Source: an uncultured Muribaculaceae bacterium
GTDB lineage: Bacteria > Bacteroidota > Bacteroidia > Bacteroidales > Muribaculaceae
Direction: 5' to 3'
Assembly: GCA_910578385.1 (NCBI GenBank)
Contig: CAJTQV010000007.1
Span: 62,001-126,000, forward strand
DNA: 64,000 nucleotides
Shown here: in pieces, positions 53,067 through 59,711 of the stretch
Layout: the number at the start of each line of letters is the position of its first letter
Numbering within the stretch: the stretch's first letter is position 1
The notes under the pieces: generated by a model
The model's database searches: none
What the model was told of the DNA's origin: nothing
The model's input: the letters and a program-made list of their open reading frames with translations, nothing else
Translations under genes and position numbers: made by a program

Positions 53067-53942
53067 ATGCGTTTACTCACCGTCATAATTTTCACCCTCA
53101 TCTCCCCCCTCCTCCTGCTCGCCGATGCCTACCAGGACTACATCAACACCTACGCGCCCATGGCCATCGAACAACAGCAGGCCCACGGCATCCCCGCCTC
53201 GATAACACTCGCCCAAGGCCTCCTCGAATCAGCCGCCGGCCGCTCCACACTCGCCACCCGGGGCAACAACCACTTCGGAATCAAATGCCACTCCGAATGG
53301 ACCGGCGACACCCTCCTCCGCTCCGACGACGCCCCCGACGAATGCTTCCGCGCATACCGCACAGCCGCCGAATCATTCGCCGACCACTCCCGCTTCCTCC
53401 TCCGCAAACGCTACGCCCCCCTCTTCGAACTCCCCGAAACCGACTACGCCGCATGGGCCCGCACCCTCCGCGAATGCGGATACGCCACCGACCCCAACTA
53501 CGCCTCTCGCCTCATAACAATCATCGAACGCTACGCCCTCTACATCTTCGACACCGAAACAGGACGACTCTCCGAAGAAAACAGCGACTACATCCGCTCC
53601 ATCCTTCTCTCCACCCACAAAGTCCTCCGCTCCCGAGGCCTTCACTACGTCATAGCCATGCCCGGCGACAACTACGCCGCCATAGCCCGAGAATTCGGCA
53701 TCGACAAAAAGAAACTCCTCACCTACAACGACGCGCGCCGCGACGGCGAAATCAAAGCCTGGGAAGAAGTCTACCTCGAACCCAAACTCGACACCGCCCC
53801 CGAAGGCACCACCACCGCCACCATCGGCGAAGGCGAATCCCTACACTCCCTCTCCCAGCGCTTCGGCATGACCGTCGCCTCCCTCCGAGCCCTCAACCCC
53901 GGCCTCAAAGACCGCCCCGGCACCCGCCTCCGCCTCCGCTGA
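53067..53942 (+). CDS. Secreted glucosaminidase with two LysM domains
   Basis: 291-residue exported peptidoglycan hydrolase. A signal peptide (LLTVIIFTLISPLLLLADA) is followed by a FlgJ/LytB-type glucosaminidase domain. The catalytic Glu lies in LAQGLLESAAGRSTLA, and the GNNHFGIKCH motif is present. Two LysM-like segments (about 195-240 and 248-291; ending in LNPGLKDRPGTRLRLR) would hold it on peptidoglycan. It probably cleaves beta-1,4 bonds next to GlcNAc during wall turnover or cell separation. The end of the gene and its stop codon lie in a sequence that is repeated two more times just downstream. Confidence 0.9.
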   Translation: MRLLTVIIFTLISPLLLLADAYQDYINTYAPMAIEQQQAHGIPASITLAQGLLESAAGRSTLATRGNNHFGIKCHSEWTGDTLLRSDDAPDECFRAYRTAAESFADHSRFLLRKRYAPLFELPETDYAAWARTLRECGYATDPNYASRLITIIERYALYIFDTETGRLSEENSDYIRSILLSTHKVLRSRGLHYVIAMPGDNYAAIAREFGIDKKKLLTYNDARRDGEIKAWEEVYLEPKLDTAPEGTTTATIGEGESLHSLSQRFGMTVASLRALNPGLKDRPGTRLRLR

Positions 53943-54030
53943 ACCTCCCTCTCGCCGCCTCCGCCTGCGCTAAACCATCCCCTCCCCTCCTCCGCTGAAC
54001 CATCCCCTCCTCCTCCGCTGAACCATCATC
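53932..54030 (+). repeat. Imperfect tandem repeat spanning a stop codon
   Basis: The string CCTCCGCTGAACC, which contains the stop codon of the glucosaminidase gene (TGA at 53940-53942), recurs near 53983 and 54015 within CT-rich DNA. Confidence 0.6.
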
Positions 54031-54141
54031 TCTCCCGTCCCCACTTTCCCCAACCCTCCCAACTTCTCTCCACCCCAAGTCCCATTTTTTGTTTAAGCTC
54101 TGAGCTTTAGCGAAGACCCAGCCCCATCCATGCAGAGCGCA

Positions 54142-54164
54142 GTGTGAGGGCGGAAGCCCGAATC
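54142..54164 (+). repeat. Hairpin repeat family A copy
   Basis: 23 bases of the core in the convergent spacer after the glucosaminidase gene. Confidence 0.85.
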
Positions 54165-54187
54165 CCCGCATCCCGGTCGAGCGTCCC

Positions 54188-54221
54188 TGTCGAGTGGGTA
54201 AAGCCTGCGGGCTTTACCTCC
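54188..54221. repeat. Hairpin repeat family B, copy 3
   Basis: Stem GGTAAAGCC/GGCTTTACC with TGCG loop (54197-54218). The stem differs from copies 1 and 2 on both arms together, so pairing is kept. Confidence 0.75.
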
Positions 54222-54235
54222 ACCCCTGCGCCAAC

Positions 54236-55276
54236 CTATTTGCCTCCGCTCCGGAGCTTCAGCTCCTTCTGCCTGAACACATACCCGGCCGAGAAAAGTC
54301 CGAGCACAACCAGCCACGCAGCCTGACAACCCCACATAACCATCGAGAACGAAGCCCCCTCCGTATCACCCACACCATACAAAGACAGCGCGAACATCAC
54401 CGCCAGGTTCCACGGCCCGAGTCCGCCATTGCTCGGTATCGCCATCGAGAACGACCCGAACACAAACACCACCAGTCCCGGAATCAACCCGTAAGCCGAC
54501 CCCGCCTCATCAACCAGCGCCCGTGTGAAAGGAAAAGCCTGGAACATCACATAAGTCTCCATATAATAACAGAGCCATATACCCAACGTCAGCACAACAT
54601 ACCAACCACGGCCCTTCATCGTGAACAGCACCTTGAACCCCTGCCAGACCTTCGCCAGACTACCATCCATCTTCTGCACCCACCTGTACCCCCGCATGTA
54701 ACGGCAGACGCACCAGAACCCACCGATCACCGCCGCGATTCCGAGCCACACCAGTTTGTCATCCACAATATGAGTGATATCCCTCCCGACCTGATAATGT
54801 GACAGGAACGACTCGATCGCCGGATGCGCCACCACCAGACACAGCAACGTCAGACACACAACCACCACCGCATCCGAGCCACGGTCACCAATATCCGTCC
54901 CAACCACCGTCGAAAGCGGCACATGCTCCGACCGACTGATATAGACACACCGCCACACCTCCCCCAATCTCGGGAAAACCAGATTCAGAGCATAAGCCCC
55001 GAAAATAGAGACACTCTCCTTAGTGACAGTCATCCTCGGCACCCCGGCTGCCCGCAGCTGTATCCCCCACCTCACGCCCCTGACCATATGCGACAAAGTA
55101 GTGATAGCCATCATGACCACCACCCACCAAAAATCGCACTCATCACGCACCACCCTGACAATATCCCTGAAATTAACCTTCTCGAACAGCCACACCACCA
55201 GTCCGACCGAAATAGCCACCGGCACCAGATAATCCAGCCCCTTCACCACCTTATGTCCAAAACCTTTCCAATCCAT
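54236..55276 (-). CDS. Flippase-like membrane protein (LPG synthase TM domain)
   Basis: 346-residue membrane protein with about eight hydrophobic segments, of the lysylphosphatidylglycerol synthase transmembrane family (UPF0104). Family marks are RGVRWGIQLRAAG, NLVFPRLGEVWRC and the C-terminal SNGGLGPWNLAVMF. No catalytic aminoacyltransferase domain is attached. Relatives are thought to flip lipids or lipid-linked sugars. The last ten codons include a small hairpin repeat (GGAGC-TTCA-GCTCC, 54253-54266), so the C-terminus may have been extended by the repeat. The strand facing the window (+) is very C-rich here. Confidence 0.85.
   Translation of the reverse strand: MDWKGFGHKVVKGLDYLVPVAISVGLVVWLFEKVNFRDIVRVVRDECDFWWVVVMMAITTLSHMVRGVRWGIQLRAAGVPRMTVTKESVSIFGAYALNLVFPRLGEVWRCVYISRSEHVPLSTVVGTDIGDRGSDAVVVVCLTLLCLVVAHPAIESFLSHYQVGRDITHIVDDKLVWLGIAAVIGGFWCVCRYMRGYRWVQKMDGSLAKVWQGFKVLFTMKGRGWYVVLTLGIWLCYYMETYVMFQAFPFTRALVDEAGSAYGLIPGLVVFVFGSFSMAIPSNGGLGPWNLAVMFALSLYGVGDTEGASFSMVMWGCQAAWLVVLGLFSAGYVFRQKELKLRSGGK
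54253..54266. repeat. Short hairpin GGAGC-TTCA-GCTCC (family C-like core)
   Basis: 14-base palindromic core shared with 56443-56456 and 57184-57197; here it lies in the 3' end of the flippase-like gene. Confidence 0.7.
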
Positions 55277-55400
55277 AACCTTAACATTAACATTAAAATC
55301 TGTAAAATACCTTTAACCTAAATAACCTGCCACCCTCCCCATTTGTTTTCCCGCCCTTCCCCAACCCTCCTCTCCTCTCTCCCTCTCTCCCTCCGCCGTC

Positions 55401-55435
55401 CGGTTTTTGTATCAGCGCGCAAGCTTCAGCTGCGC
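55401..55435 (+). repeat. Hairpin repeat family C copy
   Basis: CGGTTTTTG then the GCAAGCTTCAGCTGCGC hairpin, about 60 bases upstream of the promoter of the next gene. Confidence 0.8.
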
Positions 55436-55493
55436 CACCTCCCCCTCCGCCCAAAATTGCGGCAAATTACTTTAATACTCCACAAATTTTTCA

Positions 55494-55502
55494 TAACTTT
55501 GC
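55494..55502 (+). promoter_or_regulatory. Promoter -7 element TAACTTTGC, nearly leaderless gene
   Basis: Exact TAnnTTTGC ending five bases before the ATG at 55507. Transcription would start at or within a few bases of the start codon. Confidence 0.6.
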
Positions 55503-55506
55503 AATT

Positions 55507-56163
55507 ATGAAATTCAAAGAGTTTTACAATCCCCGACACGTCTACGACGGATTCTTCGAGACATACTTCATACGCCCCTTCTTCCACCACTACGCCGATT
55601 TCCGCAGCCGTGAGTCAGGAGGCGCATGTCTGCGCTCCCTCCTCGCATGGCTCGTGGTCACTCTCGGCATAGCCGGAATCATGATGGGACAGGTCGGCCT
55701 GCTCGGCCCCGAAGTAGGCTTCACCGCACTCACCATAGTGTCCATCATCTGGGGAGCATTCTCTCTGACACCTCTCATAGCCCTCGTGGCACGCACCACC
55801 AACGGTGCCCCCGAAAAAGAACTTCATCCACGTATGCTCGGGGTTGACACCCTGCTCGGTGTGAGCTGCCTCCTCTTCTTCCTCCTCGGATTGCTGATGA
55901 TGACCACCACTCTCAACTCCGGCCAGCTTAACCCCAACGCCGGCATGACCGACGAACCCGACACAACCCGCATCGAGGAAGAATACATAAAAGAGGAACC
56001 CATCTTCACCTACCAGGACGAAATGCCGGCACAGACCGAAGAACCCGTCGACACCCTCAGCGACATGACCGAGCCCGACCTCGCCGACCCCGACGAGAGC
56101 TTCGACCCCACCCTCGTCACCCCCGAGGAAATAGAATCCGACCCCGTCACCGACACCCTCTGA
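55507..56163 (+). CDS. Hypothetical membrane protein with acidic tail
   Basis: 218 residues. The N-terminal 45 are cytoplasm-like and basic/aromatic (FYNPRHVYDGFFETYFIRP). Three hydrophobic segments follow (about 46-68, 70-95 and 115-135), then a strongly acidic, Thr/Pro-rich tail (about 145-218) without predicted structure. I do not recognise the family; proteins of this layout occur in Bacteroidales without a known role. Its promoter element lies directly before the ATG, so the mRNA may be leaderless. It stands alone: divergent from the flippase-like gene and followed by about 2 kb without a protein gene. Confidence 0.75.
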   Translation: MKFKEFYNPRHVYDGFFETYFIRPFFHHYADFRSRESGGACLRSLLAWLVVTLGIAGIMMGQVGLLGPEVGFTALTIVSIIWGAFSLTPLIALVARTTNGAPEKELHPRMLGVDTLLGVSCLLFFLLGLLMMTTTLNSGQLNPNAGMTDEPDTTRIEEEYIKEEPIFTYQDEMPAQTEEPVDTLSDMTEPDLADPDESFDPTLVTPEEIESDPVTDTL

Positions 56164-56293
56164 TCCCTTTCCTTATTTTCCTTATTTTTCTTATTTTCTT
56201 ATTCCCGGTTCTAATTCCCGCTTATTTTTTTAACCTCTACCCTACCATTTTTTCACCCTCTCCTATATAACCTTCTATATCCATCCATAGCGT

Positions 56294-56336
56294 GAGCGAG
56301 CTTGGCTCGCCGGTTGTGGCGCGACCACCGTCGCGC
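56294..56336 (+). repeat. Hairpin repeat family D, intergenic copy
   Basis: 43 bases with GCGCGAC-CACC-GTCGCGC as the core and a second small hairpin CGAGC-TTG-GCTCG before it. It matches the copy inside the GT4 gene at 45408 in 37 of 43 positions. Confidence 0.7.
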
Positions 56337-56442
56337 ACAGTATCCCGGCCCCTCCTTCCCCATCCATTCATCCCAATCCATTTTTCCGCTCAGCCATTCA
56401 TCCCCATCCCTCTTTCCGCTCAGCCATTATTTGTTTGAGCGA

Positions 56443-56456
56443 GGAGCTTCAGCTCC
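56443..56456. repeat. Short hairpin GGAGC-TTCA-GCTCC
   Basis: Family C-like core, intergenic. Confidence 0.7.
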
Positions 56457-56500
56457 CCTCCCCTTCCCTCCTTCAGCTCCCCTCCCCTCTTTGTGGTGCC

Positions 56501-56523
56501 GTGTGAGGGCGGAAGCCCGAATC
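56501..56523 (+). repeat. Hairpin repeat family A copy
   Basis: 23 bases of the core, ninth copy in the window, same orientation as the rest. Confidence 0.85.
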
Positions 56524-56645
56524 TCATGCAGATTCACAGCCCTTCCCCGCCTCTCTTCCCCCGGCCTCCGGCCAGTGTTCCCCCGCCTAATATTCCATCC
56601 CATCTCCCCCTCTTTAAAAATTTTTAAAATTTTTTAAGCAAAAAG

Positions 56646-56677
56646 TTTGTTGGTTAAAAAATTTTATTTACTTTTGC
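56646..56677 (+). promoter_or_regulatory. Complete Bacteroidota promoter (TTTG, 19 bases, TACTTTTGC)
   Basis: TTTG at 56646-56649 and TACTTTTGC at 56669-56677 are separated by exactly 19 bases. It is the best-formed promoter in the window, yet no protein gene follows it. Confidence 0.7.
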
Positions 56678-56683
56678 AACTGT

Positions 56684-56877
56684 AATCTGACAAACATTTG
56701 CAGGGCTTATCAGAAGCTTCCGTTCAAATATGCCAAGATTCTCATATTTTTGGCATTTTGCGACAAGAAAAAGTATCACTAAACCCTGCAAAGCCCAAAG
56801 AAATTACATTTTGTCAATAATAATTAATTATGTTGTTGTTTTAAATTGTGAATGGAGAGCCGTCCTGACCGACGGCT
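56684..56877 (+). ncRNA. Candidate small RNA downstream of a strong promoter
   Basis: Nested pairings are visible: TGACAAA (56688-56694) with TTTGTCA (56810-56816), TTTGCAGGG (56697-56705) with CCCTGCAAA (56784-56792), and ATGCCAA (56730-56736) with TTGGCAT (56750-56756). This makes a long, interrupted hairpin. A further hairpin AGCCGTC/GACGGCT at 56858-56877 may end it. The shape resembles a 6S-type RNA, but I saw no sequence proof; signatures of RNase P RNA and tmRNA were looked for and are absent. The 3' end could also be the hairpin at 57030-57062. Confidence 0.45.
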
Positions 56878-57029
56878 GCAAATAAATTTAGTGAATTAGA
56901 TTGATTAGGAATTTTGTAATAGAATGATTGATAAAAATGCGGATATGACTTACAAGTCATGATGGATTCAAAAAGATTGTTTTATTCTGTAAGAATATGA
57001 CGATTTGATTCAACCTAATTTTAATTCTG

Positions 57030-57072
57030 GAAGGAGGCCGATCGAAGAGATTAGCCTCCTTCACCCTTTTTA
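57030..57072 (+). terminator. Hairpin followed by CT/T-rich DNA
   Basis: GAAGGAGGC (57030-57038) pairs with GCCTCCTTC (57054-57062), followed by ACCCTTTTTA. It is a probable intrinsic terminator for the transcript from the promoter at 56646. Confidence 0.5.
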
Positions 57073-57076
57073 TCCC

Positions 57077-57124
57077 CCTCGCCTTGTGTACCCTCGCCTT
57101 ATGTACCCTCGCCTTGTGTACCCG
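57077..57124 (+). repeat. Three copies of a 15-base tandem repeat
   Basis: Unit TCGCCTTGTGTACCC with single-base differences, non-coding. Confidence 0.8.
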
Positions 57125-57183
57125 TCGCTTACTACCTACCACAATTTCCTCAACCCCTCCGTCATAATATTTGTTATAGCCTC

Positions 57184-57197
57184 GGAGCTTCAGCTCC
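57184..57197. repeat. Short hairpin GGAGC-TTCA-GCTCC
   Basis: Family C-like core, intergenic. Confidence 0.7.
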
Positions 57198-57447
57198 GTC
57201 ACCTTCCTCCCCACCTTTTTTTAATCACCTCTCCCACCTTATCACCACCTTTTTATGCTGTAAAATTATGCTATAAAACATATTTTTCACATCTTTTCAC
57301 AACTTTTTCCCGATTCGGGCGTTTATATTGGTGAAGTTAGTTCTAAGAACACAAGCCCGATTGGGCTGACCGGAAGATTCCACTGAATGAAAGACCACCC
57401 TCAGGAGCGGTCATTTCCGGGAAATTTGAACGAAACATATTTTAATT

Positions 57448-57522
57448 ATGAAGAATCTTATCAAAAAAGTGGTTCTGGCCTATTTCGAAAATTGCGCCCA
57501 GGTTTACACCACGACGAAGTAA
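57448..57522 (+). CDS. Possible 24-codon small ORF in a structured transcript
   Basis: ATG at 57448 to TAA at 57520-57522, encoding a basic/amphipathic 24-residue peptide starting MKNLIKKVVLAYFENC. It is preceded by three small hairpins (57351-57365 with AGCCC/GGGCT; GACC/GGTC around 57392-57411; ATTTCC/GGAAAT around 57411-57426) and followed 70 bases later by a strong intrinsic terminator. The unit may encode a small protein, a leader peptide or only a small RNA. No promoter consensus is clear upstream (TATATTGG near 57325 is the nearest). Confidence 0.3.
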   Translation: MKNLIKKVVLAYFENCAQVYTTTK

Positions 57523-57592
57523 CCCTTCGCTATCACACACGGACGAAGATCCCACCGGCCGACCAAAAGCCGGAGCCCTTCGCCAAGACACA

Positions 57593-57623
57593 AAAGCCGC
57601 CCCACCCGGGCGGCTTTCTTTTT
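57593..57623 (+). terminator. Intrinsic terminator
   Basis: AAAGCCGCCC (57593-57602) pairs exactly with GGGCGGCTTT (57608-57617) and is followed by CTTTTT. Confidence 0.85.
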
Positions 57624-57686
57624 ATAACCCCGCCAAGCCTCCGGAAGACACCCGTCTCGTGTCCGCCGTCGCGCACCCCATCCGTC

Positions 57687-57721
57687 CGGTTTTTGTCTCA
57701 GCTCGCAAGCTTCAGCTGCGC
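57687..57721 (+). repeat. Hairpin repeat family C copy
   Basis: CGGTTTTTG and the AGCTTCAGCT hairpin, directly before the cluster of DnaA-box-like sites. Confidence 0.8.
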
Positions 57722-57740
57722 CAATCCTCCCAAAAAGTCC

Positions 57741-58190
57741 TGTAAATAACTTGTAGATAACCCCCGTTTTTCTGTAGAAAACCCTGTCCAAAACTCGTAA
57801 ATAACTATAACCCCGAAAACTTGCATATCTCGCTAACCCTCTTATACAAAGTCTTTTCCAATTATCCAAATTTATTTTTCGCTTTCCCGGCCCCATCTTT
57901 TCAACCCCTTTTCAACATCCCGGACCCCACTTTTCTACACTTTTCTACAGCCATCTGCCGAGAATTTATTAACTTTGCACTTATCTACAGGATGTAGACA
58001 AACTGCACATCAACCTGATTTTCAATAGCAGTTCCTGTCAACACCTGTTGATAACCATGACCCGGAATTCAATAACTCAGATTTCCAAATTTTAGGGCTA
58101 AAAGTTATTGTGGGTTATCAACAGCGTTTATTGTTGTTGATTATTTTTTTATTTAATTTTTAATTTATTCTAATCTTATAATAAAACTAA
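57741..58190. other. Candidate chromosomal replication origin (DnaA-box cluster plus AT-rich tract)
   Basis: About ten 9-mers close to the DnaA box TTATCCACA lie within 400 bases. On the + strand: TTTTCAACA 57909, TTTTCTACA 57931 and 57941, TTATCTACA 57981, TTATCAACA 58115. On the - strand, seen as complements: 57741, 57752, 57773, 57993, 58046 and 58135. A strongly AT-rich stretch follows (58138-58190), suited for unwinding. The C over G excess on the + strand is strong to the left and disappears to the right. dnaA is not in the window, which is common for Bacteroidota origins. No protein gene is seen in this stretch. Confidence 0.6.
57970..57978 (+). promoter_or_regulatory. Promoter -7 element TAACTTTGC, probable nadA promoter
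   Basis: Exact TAnnTTTGC match 213 bases ahead of nadA, within the DnaA-box cluster. Transcription of nadA would pass through the putative origin. Confidence 0.5.
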
Positions 58191-58191
58191 A

Positions 58192-59130
58192 ATGAAGCCT
58201 CAGGATTCAGCGCTCCGCGAAGAAATCGCCCGGTTGAAGAAGGAAAAAAACGCGCTCATCATGGCGCACTATTACCAACGCGACGAGATACAGGAAATTG
58301 CCGACTTCATAGGCGACTCCCTGGCTCTGGCCCGCAAGGCCGCTGAGACAGACGCGGATATAATTGTGATGTGCGGCGTGCATTTCATGGGCGAGACTGC
58401 CAAGATTCTCTGCCCCGACAAAAAGGTACTCGTGCCCGACCTCGCCGCAGGCTGTTCTCTGGCCGACAGCTGCGACCCGGAGGAGTTCGCCCGTTTCGTC
58501 AAGGAGCATCCCGGCTACACCGTAATCAGCTACGTCAACACCTCCGCGGCTGTCAAGGCTCTCACCGATATAGTGGTCACTTCCGGCAATGCCCGCAAGA
58601 TTGTGGAGTCTCTTCCGGCCGACGAGAAAATCATATTCGGTCCCGACAAGAACCTCGGTGGCTACATCAACTCTGTCTCCAACCGCGAGATGCTTCTCTG
58701 GCCCGGCGCGTGTCACGTTCACGACCGCTTCTCTCTGGAGAAGATACAGCAGATGAAGAAGGAGCATCCCGGAGCAAAGATACTGGTTCACCCCGAGTGC
58801 CGCCGTCCGCTCCAGCTCATCGCCGACAAGGTTGGTTCTACGGCCGCCCTTCTCGACTTCGCACGCACCGACGAGGCTCAGGAATACATAGTGGTCACCG
58901 AGAGCGGTATCCTCTTCGAGATGCGCCGTGAATGCCCTTCAAAGACATTCCTCGCCGCTCCGGCCGAAGATTCCGAATGCCAGTGCAACGAATGCGACTA
59001 CATGAAGCTCAACACCCTCGCGAAGGTCGCAGCCGCTCTCCGCGACGAGCAACCGGAGATTCTCGTAGACCCGGAGGTTGCCGCCCGTGCCGTCAAGCCT
59101 ATTGAACGAATGCTGGAACTCTCCAAATGA
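58192..59130 (+). CDS. nadA: Quinolinate synthase A
   Basis: 312-residue [4Fe-4S] enzyme of NAD biosynthesis that condenses iminoaspartate with dihydroxyacetone phosphate to quinolinate. The family start LKKEKNALIMAHYYQRDEIQ is clear. The cluster-binding Cys residues lie in VMCGVHFMG, in the GCSLADSC region and in the C-terminal CQCNEC segment, and the HPECRRP motif is present. Length fits the short bacterial type. nadB and nadC are not in the window. Its stop overlaps the start of the next gene by four bases (ATGA), so the methyltransferase is translationally coupled. Confidence 0.97.
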   Translation: MKPQDSALREEIARLKKEKNALIMAHYYQRDEIQEIADFIGDSLALARKAAETDADIIVMCGVHFMGETAKILCPDKKVLVPDLAAGCSLADSCDPEEFARFVKEHPGYTVISYVNTSAAVKALTDIVVTSGNARKIVESLPADEKIIFGPDKNLGGYINSVSNREMLLWPGACHVHDRFSLEKIQQMKKEHPGAKILVHPECRRPLQLIADKVGSTAALLDFARTDEAQEYIVVTESGILFEMRRECPSKTFLAAPAEDSECQCNECDYMKLNTLAKVAAALRDEQPEILVDPEVAARAVKPIERMLELSK

Positions 59131-59711
59131 GCCGTGAGAAGAAGAATATAGTGGAGCTCACGCGGTGCAGTGTGGCCGATTACCGTGCCATGCGCAAGCT
59201 GCCGCTGCGTGTCTTGGCCGACAACGTGCGCTCCATGCACAATATCGGTTCCCTGTTCCGCACCTCCGATGCTTTCCGTATCGAAGAGGTCATATTAGGG
59301 GGTATATCGGGCAGACCGCCCCATCCGGAAATCTCAAAGACCGCCCTCGGGGCCGACGAGTCGGTGGCATGGCGGCATGTAGCCGACGCCGTGGCCGAGG
59401 TAGAGCGGCTGAAGGCTGACGGATGGACTATATGCGCTCTTGAGCAGGCACACGACAGCATACCGCTCCAGGACTTCCGTCCCGGAGCGGCAGAAAACAG
59501 ATTGCTTCTTGTCGTAGGCAACGAGGTGAACGGCGTTGACCAGCGAATCGTCAGCATGGCCGACCATGTGCTTGAGATTCCTCAGGAGGGTACCAAGCAC
59601 TCGCTCAACGTGGCGGCCTCAGCGGCCATAGCCCTCTTCCACCTCTATCAATGCGCGTCGAGCCAGTTGGTGGCCACCCCCGACGAGGCGGTCAAGGTGA
59701 CGGCACCCTGA
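59127..59711 (+). CDS. TrmH/SpoU family RNA methyltransferase
   Basis: 194-residue SPOUT-class 2'-O-ribose methyltransferase acting on tRNA or rRNA. Motif 1 (VLADNVRSMHNIGSLFRTSDAF), motif 2 (GNEVNGVDQ) and the knot motif 3 (LEIPQEGTKHSLNVAASAAIALFHL) are all intact. It lacks an N-terminal substrate-binding domain, so the target nucleotide cannot be predicted. The start overlaps the nadA stop. The 3' end runs 64 bases into the 3' end of polA on the other strand, an unusual convergent overlap. Confidence 0.92.
   Translation: MSREKKNIVELTRCSVADYRAMRKLPLRVLADNVRSMHNIGSLFRTSDAFRIEEVILGGISGRPPHPEISKTALGADESVAWRHVADAVAEVERLKADGWTICALEQAHDSIPLQDFRPGAAENRLLLVVGNEVNGVDQRIVSMADHVLEIPQEGTKHSLNVAASAAIALFHLYQCASSQLVATPDEAVKVTAP

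Larger units (their letters stand above)
56164..56640 (+). other. Repeat-rich non-coding stretch
   Basis: No credible gene seen. It holds the D copy, a GGAGC-TTCA-GCTCC hairpin and a family A copy within CT-rich DNA. Open frames here are Pro/Ser/Arg-rich and cross the repeats, so I reject them. Confidence 0.7.

Noticed and set aside
52757..53998. 413-codon frame across repeats and the glucosaminidase gene
   Set aside because: Its N-terminal part is translated family C repeat and the remainder an out-of-frame reading of the glucosaminidase gene.
56302..56637. 111-codon frame in the gene-poor region
   Set aside because: Begins inside repeat D and crosses a C-like hairpin and repeat A; Pro/Ser-rich low complexity.
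56684..57070. RNase P RNA or tmRNA
   Set aside because: Length would fit, but the conserved GAGGAAAGTCC-type core of RNase P RNA and the tRNA-like ends of tmRNA are missing on both strands.
57387..57749. 120-codon frame overlapping the small transcript
   Set aside because: Passes through a strong intrinsic terminator and a family C repeat, so a protein of this length is unlikely.
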